A stretch of 64,000 nt of DNA from the NCBI GenBank assembly GCA_018398585.1, contig JAGTTD010000013.1, forward strand, positions 7,908,492-7,972,491, written 5' to 3'. Below, piece after piece: positions 21,660 through 32,383 of this stretch (position 1 is its first letter; the number at the start of each line of letters is the position of its first letter). This stretch comes from Simmondsia chinensis (taxonomy: Eukaryota > Streptophyta > Magnoliopsida > Caryophyllales > Simmondsiaceae). Made by a program: the position numbers and the translations under genes. The notes beneath the pieces are model-generated. The model was not told where the DNA came from. It searched no databases and was given only the letters and a program-made list of their open reading frames with translations.

Positions 21660-24118
21660 TTCATCACCCACTTTCAAGTTCAATCAACCATCACCGGTTC
21701 CATTATCTCCTACCAGCTTCCACCTCCAATCTCAACCACCAGCGCCGGCTCGCAACGTCGTCCACCAGCATCTTGACATCTCAAACGCCAGCCATCATCA
21801 ACTCCACCACCATACACCGCCATCAATACCTCCTCAACTTGCACCCGATTGCTAACCCCACCAGCAACGCTACTTGACATGCAGAGTGTCAAAGCAGGGG
21901 TGTCCATCTTCGTTGATGGCCTACCAGGAAAAACGACAAACTCATGGCTTAGGGCTGTTTTTCGTGATTTCAGGTCAATCTACGACACCTTTGTTCCTGT
22001 GAGGAGAAGGTTGAGGTCTAGATGGTCTTACGGCTTTGTTCGATTTCGTGACTTGAATGAGGCGGCATGGGCAGTTACATCCATGAATGGAAGATGGGTG
22101 GGGGGTGTCAAGCTTAGAGTGCAATGGGCAAACCCAGACAGAAGAATAGTACCTCCATTCGCACGAAGCCAATAGTAGGAGAGGGTTGTCCAACAAGCCA
22201 GAAACACAAGTGGTTTTCAGGAACAGGGGAACGCACCACCTAATCGGGGTGGGGAAGATGTCAACTCAACTATTCCGAGGATCATGGTGTCAAATACCAA
22301 TAGGAGTGTCGAAGCATGGCTTGAGCGGTCCATCATTGCCCATTCGTCTGACGAGGTCAGTCTTGATGATGTTCTTACATTTATCACGGAGAATGACCTT
22401 TATGGGCTAACTCCTAAAGGCTTAAACAATACTACCTTTATCCTGGTATGCAACTCCGTCGAAACTAGGGACTCCTTCCTTGGCCCCCGCAAGGAGACTC
22501 TTCTACAGAAGTTCAGAGAGGTATACAAGTACTCTGATGAGACCCTTGGATTCCTTAATAGAAGAGTGTGGCTTGAGATTCATGGTCTGCCTATCCAATG
22601 TTGGTCCAATGACTGTTTTGTGGAGATCGCCGAAGTATGGGGGAAATTCTTAAGGGTGGACTCTAGAACGTCCGCTATGAGGTGCGCTGACGTCGCCAGG
22701 ACACTGATTGGCACCTGCTACACAACGTACATTCATCAATTAATCCAGGTTTAGTTTAATGGGGGATCCCGATTGGTCCTCATTAAAGAAGGCAGCTCTG
22801 AGTTGATCCCTGATTACTCTTCCAGAGTTGTTTCCCGTGTGGCCTCAGTTAGATTGGCTACGGACCAGGCATCCTTTTCGGCACAATCACCTCCAGAAAG
22901 TCCGTGTAGCACTGTAGCTCAGCATACATCACGAGTTGGACCCTCTGTAGAGCAGATTACCGATTTCTCGAGTGTTTGTGAGGAACCTGGAACTCCTATC
23001 CCATGGTCTGCGAATGAAAGGCTGGGTGTTACTTGACAGGCGGTATGTCAGGTTTCCTTGCATCTCAATGGTCAGATCATTGGTAGACGGGCATTGGAAT
23101 ACTCGTTACCCGTACGATGCATTAGAGCCGTGCCTTCGTCAGCCTATGGCCCACCCCCCTCGTTTACTTCCTTGGGTTGAGGATGATGCTTCTCTTCCAC
23201 ATCCGTCTCCACAATGCGGTGATCATAGCACAGTTCAAGGAGTGCGTGGAAACCAACATCTACCTCCTTTGCTCCAATGGATGGAGAATGACATAGCTAG
23301 CTCAGCTCAGACACATGCTCAGTTATCGCATATTGGAAACGTAACCCAAGACCTCTCCAGTGATGATGATTCTGGATCCTTGGGGCTTATGTTTCCTCCA
23401 GGTTTTGAGCCCTATGCTTTGAGCAGGACAGAGACTTGTATGGAGAGACCCAGTGAAGTTGGGATGAGAAAGGAAAAGGAGTAATGACAAAAAGGGAGAG
23501 GAAAGCGCGAAAGCACAAGGAAAAAGAGAATGAAAAGCGAGAGTTTCAAGAATTTCTGAAAGATATGTAGCCTATGAACAGCACGCCGAAAATAAGCAAA
23601 GCCTCAGGCAAGCGAAATAAGGGGAATCAGGTGAAAGGGAGAAAATCGTTAAAGACAGCCAGGAAGAAGAAAAAACGGAATAGGGGATATTGGTACGCCA
23701 AGATCTCGGAAGTGGAGTATGATGGGATGATTATGCAAGCGGAGTGGGTATTAGAGATGGGGAAAATAGTAGGCTTCAATTTTGATGGTTTCGACCCACC
23801 TATGGTGGCAGACTTGCTTGCTAAATGAGGTGAATGAGTTTGTGGTTGAGGCTTCTGTCCTGCTCTTGTTTCCCGGGTTATTCGTCTGGTTTTTCTACAT
23901 TTGGAATCCATGTCTGAGCTTGTCATGCGTGTCTTGTATGCCCTGTTCATGGTGTCTATTGAGTTTTGTTTGGGAGTTTTGCTTTTGGTGCCTGTTTATT
24001 CCCTGTCTGATCTAGTCTCTATTTGTACCCACTTTTGTTTTCGGGGTGGCTTAGGCCTTGTCTTCTCGAGTTGCCTGTTTGTATTATGGCTATGCCGATA
24101 ATTATAAAAAAAAAAAAT
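21660..24118 (+). mobile_element. L1-type LINE carrying ORF1 only
   Basis: A C-rich leader (21660-21878) precedes an ORF1-like frame (21879-23828). A T/G-rich 3' UTR then ends GGCTATGCCGATAATTAT plus poly(A) at 24106-24117. ORF2 (endonuclease and RT) is absent, and the 3' UTR follows ORF1 directly. It could only have moved with proteins from a complete LINE. Target duplications were not identified. Confidence 0.6.
21879..23828 (+). pseudogene. LINE ORF1 protein: RRM domain plus DUF4283-like domain
   Basis: The first part encodes an RNA-recognition motif: VSIFVDGLPGKTT as RNP2 region, YGFVRFRDLNEA as RNP1 region. After a TAG at 22173 the same frame continues into a DUF4283-like stretch (RRVWLEIHGLPIQCWSNDC, then FVEIAEVWGKFLRVD), typical of plant L1 ORF1 proteins that bind LINE RNA. 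A second in-frame TAG lies at 22752. After 23036 the reading shifts by one base. The last part (22972-23484 and 23574-23828) has a FPPGFEP motif and a Lys/Arg-rich stretch. Two amber codons in one frame fit C-to-T change at CAG codons. It could be mistaken for an SR-type splicing factor, but the poly(A)-ended context argues for a LINE. Confidence 0.65.
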
Positions 24119-24424
24119 TAAGCCGTTGACAATTATCATAAAGATAGTGCAATTTATGTCAGGGTTTGCAGAAAACTCTCATGTCTTCTTCCTCATGAAC
24201 AAAAATCCCCTCATTTTAAAAATCAATCACTTTATCGCCTCACTTTTTAAAAATCCAACACTTTACGCTAATCCATTAAGTTGATCATTAAGTCATTTTT
24301 TATGACCATTTTTCCTCTGAAAAGTGAGAGGTCAAGTTTTTGATTTTACAATTAGAAGAATTTTTTTTGCTTTTATGTGAAATATATGGGGTTTCTATTT
24401 TAGATAATAGATCGCGTGTTTTCT
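24119..24424. other. Short spacer between LINE and SINE
   Basis: AT-rich non-coding sequence. The runs CCCCTCATTTTAAAAATCA and CGCCTCACTTTTTAAAAA weakly resemble the MITE at 58858-59362, but no end could be fixed. Confidence 0.3.
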
Positions 24425-24556
24425 GTACAACAACAGCAACAACAACAACATTCCCAGTGCCACAAGGGCTGCCGCTTGTGTAGGGTTTGAGGGGGTAAGA
24501 TGTATGCAGCCTTACCCCATCGGGGTAAAACCCTGACGAGAGGCTGTTTCCTAGAA
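24425..24556 (-). mobile_element. SINE with angiosperm 3' domain and (TTG)n tail
   Basis: On the minus strand the body reads GGAAACAGCCTCTCG, then GGGGTAAGGCTGCATACATC, then a GCAGCCCTTGTGGCACTGG block. It ends in repeated TTG (+ strand ACAACAACAGCAACAACAAC at 24425-24449). This is the conserved 3' part shared by many plant SINEs (Au/TS type). The Pol III head is not recognised, so the copy is 5' truncated. Confidence 0.6.
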
Positions 24557-24561
24557 TCCCC

Positions 24562-24755
24562 GGCCTGACAATTGGAAAGTTGTCAAGAACCTGTAAGAAG
24601 AGCATAAAAGGGGGTAAGTAGGGATTATGTAGGGAACATGCAAGGAGAGGACCCCCCGCCTAAAAGTTGGAAAGTTGTCAAGAACCTGTAAGAAGAGCAT
24701 GAAAGGGGGTAAGTAAGGATTATGTAGGGAGCATGTAAGGTGCATGCTGGGCCTG
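24562..24755. repeat. 95-bp tandem duplication
   Basis: TTGGAAAGTTGTCAAGAACC starts at 24572 and again at 24667. The similarity extends through GTAAGAAGAGCAT and GGATTATGTAGGGA. Non-coding. Confidence 0.75.
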
Positions 24756-24879
24756 GATGTCATGCGAGGCTTGTAAGTATACAGATAAGTAATCATATAG
24801 GCAATCATATAAGCAATATACGCATATAACCAAATACACATGCAAGCATGTAAGCATGTACACAATGTACGCGTGGAGG

Positions 24880-25985
24880 CATCTCTAATTACCCTCCATG
24901 GGTTGCTCGAAGCTCCTACACCGCTAAACCGGTTTCCCTAATACTACCCTCCACTGAGCTCTAACTAGGGCCATCACTTCATTTAGGTTGAGGTGGGCGA
25001 GGTCCTAACGAAATGTCCTCATCCAACTCTACTTTGGCCGGCCTCTTCCTCTCTTCCCGTCTGCAGTATATAGTTGTATCCCTTACCGGTGCAGGGGCGT
25101 GACTCCAACCAACTCTTCTAAGGTCGGCCTCTTTCTCTCTACTCGTCTTGAGAATTGTCTCCATCCAACCCCAGGAGCACTAATCGCCCAGCAAATGCCC
25201 ATAATGAGAGCCGGGCATACACGCATCCTTGTGGATACGATTGTTCGATGCTTCTACATGGGCGATGCTCCTACCCTCTATATCGGGCACACTTATACTA
25301 ATCTTCCACTGAATTCTATCTAGGGCCATTTCTTCTTTTAGGTTGAGATATGTGAAGTCCTTACGAATTGTCTCCATCCAACTCTTCTTTGTCCTTCCTC
25401 TCCCTCTCTTCCCGTTCGTTATCTGGAGTTGTTCACATCTCCTGACAGGGGCAATGATGGGTCTCCTCCTAACATGCCCAAACCACTCCAGGCATTGCTT
25501 CCTCAACTTATCCTCTATTGGGGCGACCCTTAATTGGCTTCTTATAACGTCATTTCTGACCTTATCTTTCCTTGGGTGTCTACACATGTACCTCAACATC
25601 CTCATCTTTGGCACCTTCAGCTTTTGCGTGTGATGGCACTTAATTGGCCAGCACTCCGCCTCGTATAATATAGCCGGCCTCACTACCGTCTTATAATATT
25701 TACCCTTTAACTTTAACTGGAACTTCCTATCGTACAGTACTGCAGATGCCATTCTCCATTTATACCAACCCACTTTAATCCCGTTGTTGACATCTGCTTC
25801 CACTTCGCCATCTTGATATACCATGGAACCCAAGTACTTAAAGCATGCTTTCTGGGGGATTTGCTCTGATCCAATCTTGACAACTTCTGTGCTTGGCATG
25901 GTCAAGGTGCTGAACTTGAATTCCATATATTCTGTCTTAGATCTATTGAGTCTTAGGCCTTTCGATTCTAAGGCCATCCTCCAGA
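24880..25985 (-). mobile_element. 5'-truncated RTE-type LINE, two overlapping fragments
   Basis: The unit holds the C-terminal third of an RTE-clade reverse transcriptase (separate entry). Next to it at about 24880-25115 is a second, more diverged copy of the last part (GGGAAGAGAGGAAGAGGCC, AGTTGGATGAGGACATTTCG). The two copies lie head to tail, so either one fragment was duplicated or two RTE copies landed together. Confidence 0.6.
25180..25977 (-). pseudogene. RTE LINE reverse transcriptase, C-terminal part
   Basis: The 265-codon frame is open. It begins with ESKGLRLNRSKTEYMEF and continues with ACFKYLGSMVYQDGE, the region after the YADD catalytic box of RTE reverse transcriptases. It then shows VRPAILYEAECWPIK, MRMLRYMCRHPRKDK and the tail LEWFGHVRRRP with GKRGRGRTKKSWMETIR. 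The endonuclease and the catalytic RT blocks are missing, so it is a 5'-truncated dead copy of a mobile gene. Such fragments are commonly annotated as hypothetical proteins in plant genomes. Confidence 0.8.
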
Positions 25986-26261
25986 TGTCTGTGTTTTCTG
26001 TAATTTATCCAAAAAAAGTTCTTTTAATTGATTATAATAATAATTTTATAAATTTAGAAGATCAAAAAATATCTTTAAAATTTCTATCAAAAAAGTACAT
26101 AAAATATTATAAGATAAAATATAATAATTTTTGAAAAATAAATGTTAAATTAAGATTAATAAATATATAACTAAAAATACATGAAATTAAAAGATATTGG
26201 ACAAAATATTATGGAAAAAGAATTTGTTTTAAAAAACATTTGAAAAAAACAAAGTCAAAAA
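25986..26261. other. AT-rich spacer
   Basis: Very AT-rich, no gene or repeat end recognised. Confidence 0.4.
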
Positions 26262-26958
26262 TGTTAGGATGTTAATTATCTCAAATTCATATTAATTTGA
26301 TATGATTAGGATTGATTCGGGTGAGATATAATTTATATTGGGTTATCTAGCTAAATAAATTTGATTTGATATTTTACATCAGATTAGATTTAGGTAACTT
26401 ATTATTAATAGGGTTAAGGTTGAGGGTTGAGATGTAGAGAACAAAAGAGAGGAAAAATGTGAGGTATTGCGGGATTTGTAAAGGGTACCCAGAGGGCATC
26501 CGGGCAGGAGAAGAGTGAAAGATTTCTTTAGGAGGTGTTTTGATTGAGGGTTATGATGAAAGTTTTGTAACTTCCTCTATTCAAAGCCACATTTTGGGAG
26601 GGTTGGTGGCTCGCTGTGTAGAAACTACATTAAGGAGGGTTGGTGGCCCCCCGTGCAAAAGCTACATTGAAGAAGATTGGTAACTCATCGTGCAACAATT
26701 AAACTTTGAAAGGGTTAGTGACTTACTGTGCAATAGTTGTATTGATGTTGATGATTGGATTGATTATTGTATGAGGTTTGAGATTTCAATTAGAGATTGT
26801 AATCCTAAATTTCATATTGGATGAGGAGTCCGTTTGGGTCTCGTGGTTTTCCCCTCTAGTTAATAGAGGGTTTTCCACATAAAAATTTAGTGTGTTAGTT
26901 TGCTATTTTCGTTTAATTTTTGCTTACGTTTGTGCCTGTGTTGTGATTTTTTCCAACA
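26262..26958. repeat. Solo LTR of a Copia-type element
   Basis: The 697-bp unit begins TGTTAGGATG and ends TTTTTTCCAACA, with TG...CA ends. It contains GTGGTTTTCCCCTC followed by AGGGTTTTCCACATAAA, the R/U5 arrangement also seen in the Copia LTR at 47810-48250. Flanking 5-mers are AAAAA and GAAAA. No internal retrotransposon sequence adjoins it, so it is best explained by LTR-LTR recombination. The likely orientation is +. Confidence 0.55.
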
Positions 26959-27280
26959 GAAAAACATTCTCTTTCTTAATTAAATAATTTGTGTATAAAA
27001 AGAAAGCATATCCAATGTATCTATTTTATTATTATTTTTTTTTATCAAATCTAACCATAAACATAAAGATTAAATTATTATTATTTAAAAATTTATCCAA
27101 TGTTCTTAGAAAACATATTGCCGACAGCCTACTATAGTGATCTCTAATGACATAATCAGTTAATATATATTAAGGGCTTTTGGTCCACGATTAATAAAAT
27201 TTTGGATAATCCTTTACTATATCCCATGTTTTGACCTTGACTTTGACTTTTCATTTTGTTTTATTATTAAATTTTTTTTT

Positions 27281-27575
27281 GGTTATTTACCCAGGGGTTC
27301 TTGGACTTTACTTATTATATCAATTTTGTCCTCGTACTTTAAATTATATCGATTTAGTCCATATACTATCTATATTATGTTCCTAGTCCTGTAATAAATT
27401 AATGTCAATGATGTAATTTTTAATGGTAGAATCATGTTATATGCAAGTGTTCCACTATAAAGCCATCCATTGACTCAATTTAACCCGACTTGTTGCTGAA
27501 CAGTTAAAAATTTTATTAAAAACTTAACATAACTTTTACTTTAGGGATCAAATTAACACAATATAAATAGTTAGT
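27281..27575. mobile_element. Truncated MITE related to the one at 34887-35213
   Basis: The order of motifs is that of the intact MITE at 34887: GTTATTTACCC, TTTAGTCC, a middle GTTAGATGCAAG-like block, CTCAATTTAACCCRACTTG, AACTTAACATAA and GGGATCAAATTAAC. The right inverted repeat is missing, so the copy is cut off at about 27575. Confidence 0.45.
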
Positions 27576-27589
27576 CCTATTCGGTTTAG

Positions 27590-29110
27590 ACCATAAGCTA
27601 CTCGTCCAAAGGGTTAGGGCAACTCAGCCAAGACGCCGAGGCAACTCGGCCAAGTATGGTGGAAAACTCACCCAGGCAAGGACGCAACTCGCCTAGGCGT
27701 GGTGGGCAACTCGTCCAGGCATGGTGGGAAACTCACCCAGGTCCAGCACTAACTCGGCCATTGTTAAGGTAAGTCGGTAAGGATGCTAGGACAGCTCGGC
27801 TAGGGCCATCGCCAACCACTAATGGGTTGTATTTGGCACCGAGGTCATGGCACCAGTGGCGGATTCAGAAATTTTTTTCACTAGGGCATACTAGTAGTCA
27901 TTAGAGGATTAAAAAATTTTAAACCATATTTATAATAAAGAAGTATGTAAGTGTCTGTGTGTGTATATATATATATATATATATGTAATTTGGGTTAAAT
28001 TTTAAGTAGTTTGGGAGCATTTGAAACCAAAAATTGTAAACAAAATAAAAAATAAGACAATTTATCTACTAGAAGTTGAATTGAGTCTAGAATTTTAATA
28101 TTAAATTAAAAAACAAAAAATTAAATAGAATATACAAATAATTCATTAAAAATTGAATATATATATATATATAAACTATTATAAAATAATTATACTAATA
28201 CAACCGAAAATTTTCATATAAGTAAAATAGAATCATAACTTAGTATTTTCCAAAAAAATAATCATAACTTAGTAAAAGATTATGAATTTATTAGTATATT
28301 GCATAGAGTTTTATAGTGTTTAAAAATGTAGAGTCATAACTTTAAAAATGGTATAATAATAAAAATGTTTTTAAAAGTTGATACTATGAGGCCTTGAACC
28401 TTTGATATAGGGAATAGTGGGAATGACATTCAACCATCAAGTCAGAACATTCAATGTGATTTGGGGCACTATTTTTTTTTTTTTTTTTTTTTTGTTATAC
28501 CTATATTTAAAAATTATAATAAGTCTTAACTAATATTGAGATTCAGCCCAAAGGCCACTGGGGGGCCGTGCCCCCCCTGCCACTACTATGGATCCGCACC
28601 TGCATGGCACCAACACTAGGGTAGATCGGCCAAGGTGATGGCCAACTCGGGTAAGGTGACAAACTCGATACTAGGGCCTTGTGAGTTTGAGTTGGGGTTT
28701 GGGATTCGGTACTCGTCCTGAGTGGGCAAATACCTAATGGCTCCCTTCCATGGGCGCACACTGCTCAATTCTAGGGTGCTGATGTTGACGAATGCGGATG
28801 CTCGGGTGTTGGGGCCAAGAGCTTGGTGGGTGGCGGGATGGTTCTCAGTTAGGGTTAGTCGGCCTTGGTGGTTGAGACAGGCCAAAGCTTCTACCTGATA
28901 GCACTTATGATGGTGGCCTAGGGCTACTCGCCCAAGGCTAGGTGTCACCCACCAGCCCTTGGTGGCGATGCCCTTTATTGGTATCCGCCAAGTCCTTGGC
29001 ACCAAGGACCGGTGGCAACCGAGTTTTGTCGCTTGTCTTGGTCATTACAGGGTCAAGAGGTCTATTCGCCCATGGCTAGCGCTTTAGGCTAGGCGCTAAG
29101 ATGTATCCGC
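27590..29110. repeat. GC-rich zone of irregular CTCG repeats, split by a hAT element
   Basis: Variants of CAACTCGNCCANGCNTGGTG recur many times at 27600-27850 and more loosely at 28610-29110. The zone is much richer in G and C than its flanks. Open frames such as 28616-29005 on the minus strand have repeat-driven, low-information protein sequence. Its origin is unknown; part of an LTR or an old satellite are possible. Confidence 0.45.
27854..28602. mobile_element. Non-autonomous hAT element
   Basis: The element starts CAGTGGCGGATTCAG and ends ATGGATCCGCACCTG, giving imperfect inverted ends of the CAG...CTG type. It is flanked by identical 8-bp duplications CATGGCAC at 27846-27853 and 28603-28610. 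The interior is AT-rich with (TA)n and a run of about 23 T (28471-28493) and encodes nothing. Confidence 0.75.
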
Positions 29111-29379
29111 CTAAGGTCAATGGGACTATTCTTAAGGCTCGGTTTTTTGTTTAGGTTTAAGTATAGTAGCCTGGTCACTTTTATTCTCAACATATTACAA
29201 GTTTGGAAGAAAAGTTACATCGCAAGCGGGCCTCAAAATTAACAACAAAGCAATAACAAAAACATAGTACTAGACACTACAAAACCAAAATAACAAAGAT
29301 CATGGTTAACATACACCCGGAAATTTCCAAAGCATTGATCCATCATCAATAAACCCTCAAATCAACAATTACTCCGTAT
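29111..29379. other. Spacer, nothing recognised
   Basis: No gene or repeat end could be identified here. Confidence 0.4.
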
Positions 29380-29925
29380 TGGGATGCAATCTGGGTTCAT
29401 TGCTACATTCTACAGTTCGTACGGCAATTCAAGGCACCAAGCAAAAACTTAAAAACCAACCTTCATCTATATACGTCAAAAGATATATCACCTTCCCCCA
29501 GCTATCATTCTCAAAAATAATCATATGTCTCTTTTTCCAAATAACCCATGTAACAATAAAGAACGACGATATTCACACTTTCTTCTGAAATTTATCCTTT
29601 ATATAAATCGAAGTGCATTGATCAAGAAGCTATTTAACTGAACATGGGAGCACCAATTGAAAGCCCTGCCATCTTACCACCAGGCACCATTATGCCTAGC
29701 TCCGTCGACACCTAAGAATGTGGTGGTCAAAGTTCTTAGGCTCATCCTCGTATAGGACGCAACTAATATTCTCCACATCAATAATTCCCTAGAAAGAAGT
29801 CAGTCTTTTGTATTTAATCATCCAGGAAGAGTAAGCCACATAAGCATTTCCACCTTTGGGGGTGCTAGTCCCTTCCACGCACCACAAACCAAGTTATCAA
29901 CTGAGGAGAGATGGATTTGTTTAGA
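29380..29925 (-). pseudogene. L1-type LINE ORF2, C-terminal zf-RVT region
   Basis: Reading the minus strand across frames gives CGAWKGLAPPKVEMLMWLTL, then CVLYEDEPKNFDHHILRC, then TWVIWKKRHMIIFENDSWG. This is the order of the zinc-binding region that follows reverse transcriptase in plant L1 ORF2 proteins. The metal-binding second Cys is changed to Tyr (CVLY for CxLC), and several stops and shifts interrupt it. Confidence 0.6.
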
Positions 29926-29962
29926 CCATACCTTTTCAATGAGTGGCATAACTAAGTAGACT

Positions 29963-29988
29963 CTTTTTTTTTTTTTTTTTTTTTTTTT
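29963..29988. repeat. Poly-T tract
   Basis: A run of about 26 T, read on the minus strand as poly(A) following CCATTTGGCTGTTTGAG. It probably marks the 3' end of a short LINE or SINE insertion within older LINE sequence; its 5' end was not located. Confidence 0.5.
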
Positions 29989-30079
29989 CTCAAACAGCCA
30001 AATGGGTCTGCCAAGCTCATAGGGCCTCAAAGTAATCTAATTAATGAGGTTGAAGAATTCTTCCTACTGCACAGCTTCT

Positions 30080-31886
30080 GGGGCCAAGAAACTCCGTCGC
30101 CGATTAAGAGTATATCTCCATGATGCACCATCCCAACACCCATCTCATGTACCCTATAATTTTTCTATGGAGAGATGCATATGATTTGCCTAAATCAGGC
30201 TTTAAGTAGAAGCTTGCGGACTCATTTTCCACGACAAAATTTGGTCTTATGGGTAACTAACTTAAAAGCTACCTCATGGTGCTTACCGAAGATACATGAT
30301 TCATGGATATCCAACTTAGACACACACAGCTTGCCTAATAGACCGTGTTTTCTCAACTCATTCAGACCAATCTTAAACACATGGCATAACCTTTTATGGC
30401 AAAGGATTTGTTGGGTTAGACTCCACCGCATCAACAACACAAAATACTATGGACTACATTTCCAGATAGAATATAAAGGCCATTCTTGACTTCACCTCTT
30501 AAAGATAACTAGGGACTCTTTCATGATTTTCATTAGCCCTTCATTTTCCCTAAAAGTAAGACAAAGCCTATCCAATGCTCTTAGAGAAATCAAGTTCCTC
30601 TTAAGTTCCTGTACATACCTTAGTCCCTCTAAGATATGCTTGGTCCCATTCAACACTCTAAGTCTAACAGACCCAATCTATAATTATTACTGTTAGCACT
30701 TTTCTCATTCCCAGCTTTACAAATAAAGAAATAAGAGCAATCAAGAGTCATATGAAAACTATTTCCAAGAAAAGGCACGCATTATGCATTCTACTGTCAA
30801 TGGAGGCAACAACTACCTTTGCAAAATCATAACCGTCGTCTGATATAGCCGTGTCAGCAGTCATGATGTTCTTATTCATTCTTTATGGACACATTCTTTG
30901 AATACATCCAATCTAATTACATTCCTAGCATTTTTCGGTCTCTTACACAGAGACCTTCACCATTATTACCGGTACAACCAATCTCCTTAAGTTCAACAAT
31001 CTTAGATTGCAAGGATTTGTCCATGTCCTTTAAAGAAATTGTTTCATGGCCATATCTTAGAGATTCCTTAAAAGATATGAGGTATTTAGGTACAAAATTT
31101 AACAGGATTATCACTTTAATCTCATCTTCTACCTCTGCATCAATGTAAGCTATATCTTGGACAAGTTTAGTAAACTCATCCAACGATTCCTCTAAGGTCT
31201 TGGTCTCATTCATCCTAAAAGAAAAGAAACGTTCCATATGAAGGATTCGGTTGACATGGACACATATTTATAAAGTTCTTCAAGTTTAACCTATATTTTA
31301 GACACAGTAAGTCCATGGCGAAACTAAACACAAAAAAGAATAATGCATACTCAAAATAATAAAGCAGTAGGCCTTTTCCTTTATTTCTACCTTTTTCCTT
31401 CTCTAAGAGGTAGGAAGGTTGTTGATCTAGTTGTAGAAACGCCACTAAAGCCCCTCGTTGAGTCAACATCGCTTTCATCTTTATCTTCCGAACTACAAAA
31501 TTGTTCTTACAATCGAATTTTTGTACCTCAAAATTCGTACTACCCGTTTCTTATCAAAACCTTTAGAAAACTTAGACTTTGATACCACTTGTAATAGTAG
31601 AAGCCCGGGTACAAATTTACGAGATAAGAATACAAGCTTGACAAGATTACAACGAAAAATGTGAAGAGGAAAGATGGAAAACCAAGAACAACAAAGAACG
31701 CCGGATATAACATAGTTTAAACCCTAAAAAAATGGTTCGAGTCCACAACTCTCTAAGACTAGAACATACTTTTCAGTATATCACTTATTAGGTTACATAT
31801 ATCATAATGTAAAATCTACCCACAAACTTAGGCTTCAAAGCAAAAAAAATCTTACATTTTCGTCATGGATTTTCAAGATCCCAACA
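30080..31886 (-). mobile_element. Copia fragment with 5' LTR
   Basis: The 5' LTR is 31590-31886 (297 bp, TGTAATAGTAG to GATCCCAACA on the + strand). Next to it is a decayed tRNA-Met primer site, TGGTATCAAAG on the minus strand. Gag and part of pol follow to about 30180. Integrase, RT and the 3' LTR were not found. The junction with LINE sequence near 30000 cuts it. Confidence 0.6.
30180..31478 (-). pseudogene. Copia gag and GAG-pre-integrase remnant
   Basis: Gag is split between two frames. 31215-31478 gives MKAMLTQRGALVAFLQLDQQ. 30917-31237 gives RMNETKTLEESLDEFTKLVQ and the region ending SLQSKIVELKE, typical of the UBN2-type Gag domain. After a gap, 30222-30440 holds a GAG-pre-integrase domain (HKRLCHVFKIGLNELRKHG, then CIFGKHHEVAF). 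The order fits a Tork/TNT1-type Copia. The protease region between them is not clear. Confidence 0.65.
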
Positions 31887-32383
31887 TTTCGTGAACCCCA
31901 TTGCTAAGCTTCGAACAGGGGTTGATTCTTTTAGGGTTACTTGGTTTGGGAACAAGGAAGAAGAAAGAAGGCAAAACTATAAAGTTCTCCCTCTCCTCAC
32001 ACAGCCCCCTTACCCAGACGTTGCTCGATCTATACCACACCCCGTAAGAAGCTATCTCAACCGTTCAATCACCATCATGTCAACGGCCAGAACTGCTCCA
32101 AAAGAAACACAAATTGCAGTGGCAGGATCATAAAATGCGTCCTACCAAAGTGCCATGATGAAGCAACGTGTGGAAGAGGCAATCCAAGAATATGCTAACG
32201 AACGGACAGATATGGGCAGGCAGGGGCAATAACTAGCACCATAGGCAAAATGGTCCCTGACCAAATATCACAGATGTTCAAATTCAGAACGAAAATGCCC
32301 TCAAGGCTGCAATTAGTGGAATAACCTTACTTAGCCAATAATTAGCACAACTAGCAAATTTAGGAGCCAAATTTTCAACAGAC
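31887..32383. other. Unassigned sequence with an 80-codon open frame
   Basis: An 80-codon frame at 31891-32133 (+) has no recognisable domain and begins at the LTR edge, so it is not called a gene. Base composition is more balanced than the flanks and the sequence could be an unrecognised repeat. Confidence 0.3.

Noticed and set aside
21849..22175. Cellular SR-type splicing factor (RRM protein)
   Set aside because: The RRM is followed by a DUF4283-like region and a poly(A)-ended 3' UTR typical of LINE ORF1, with stops in frame.
28616..29005. 129-codon minus-strand frame
   Set aside because: It covers a GC-rich repeat zone and its protein sequence is repeat-derived with no recognisable fold.
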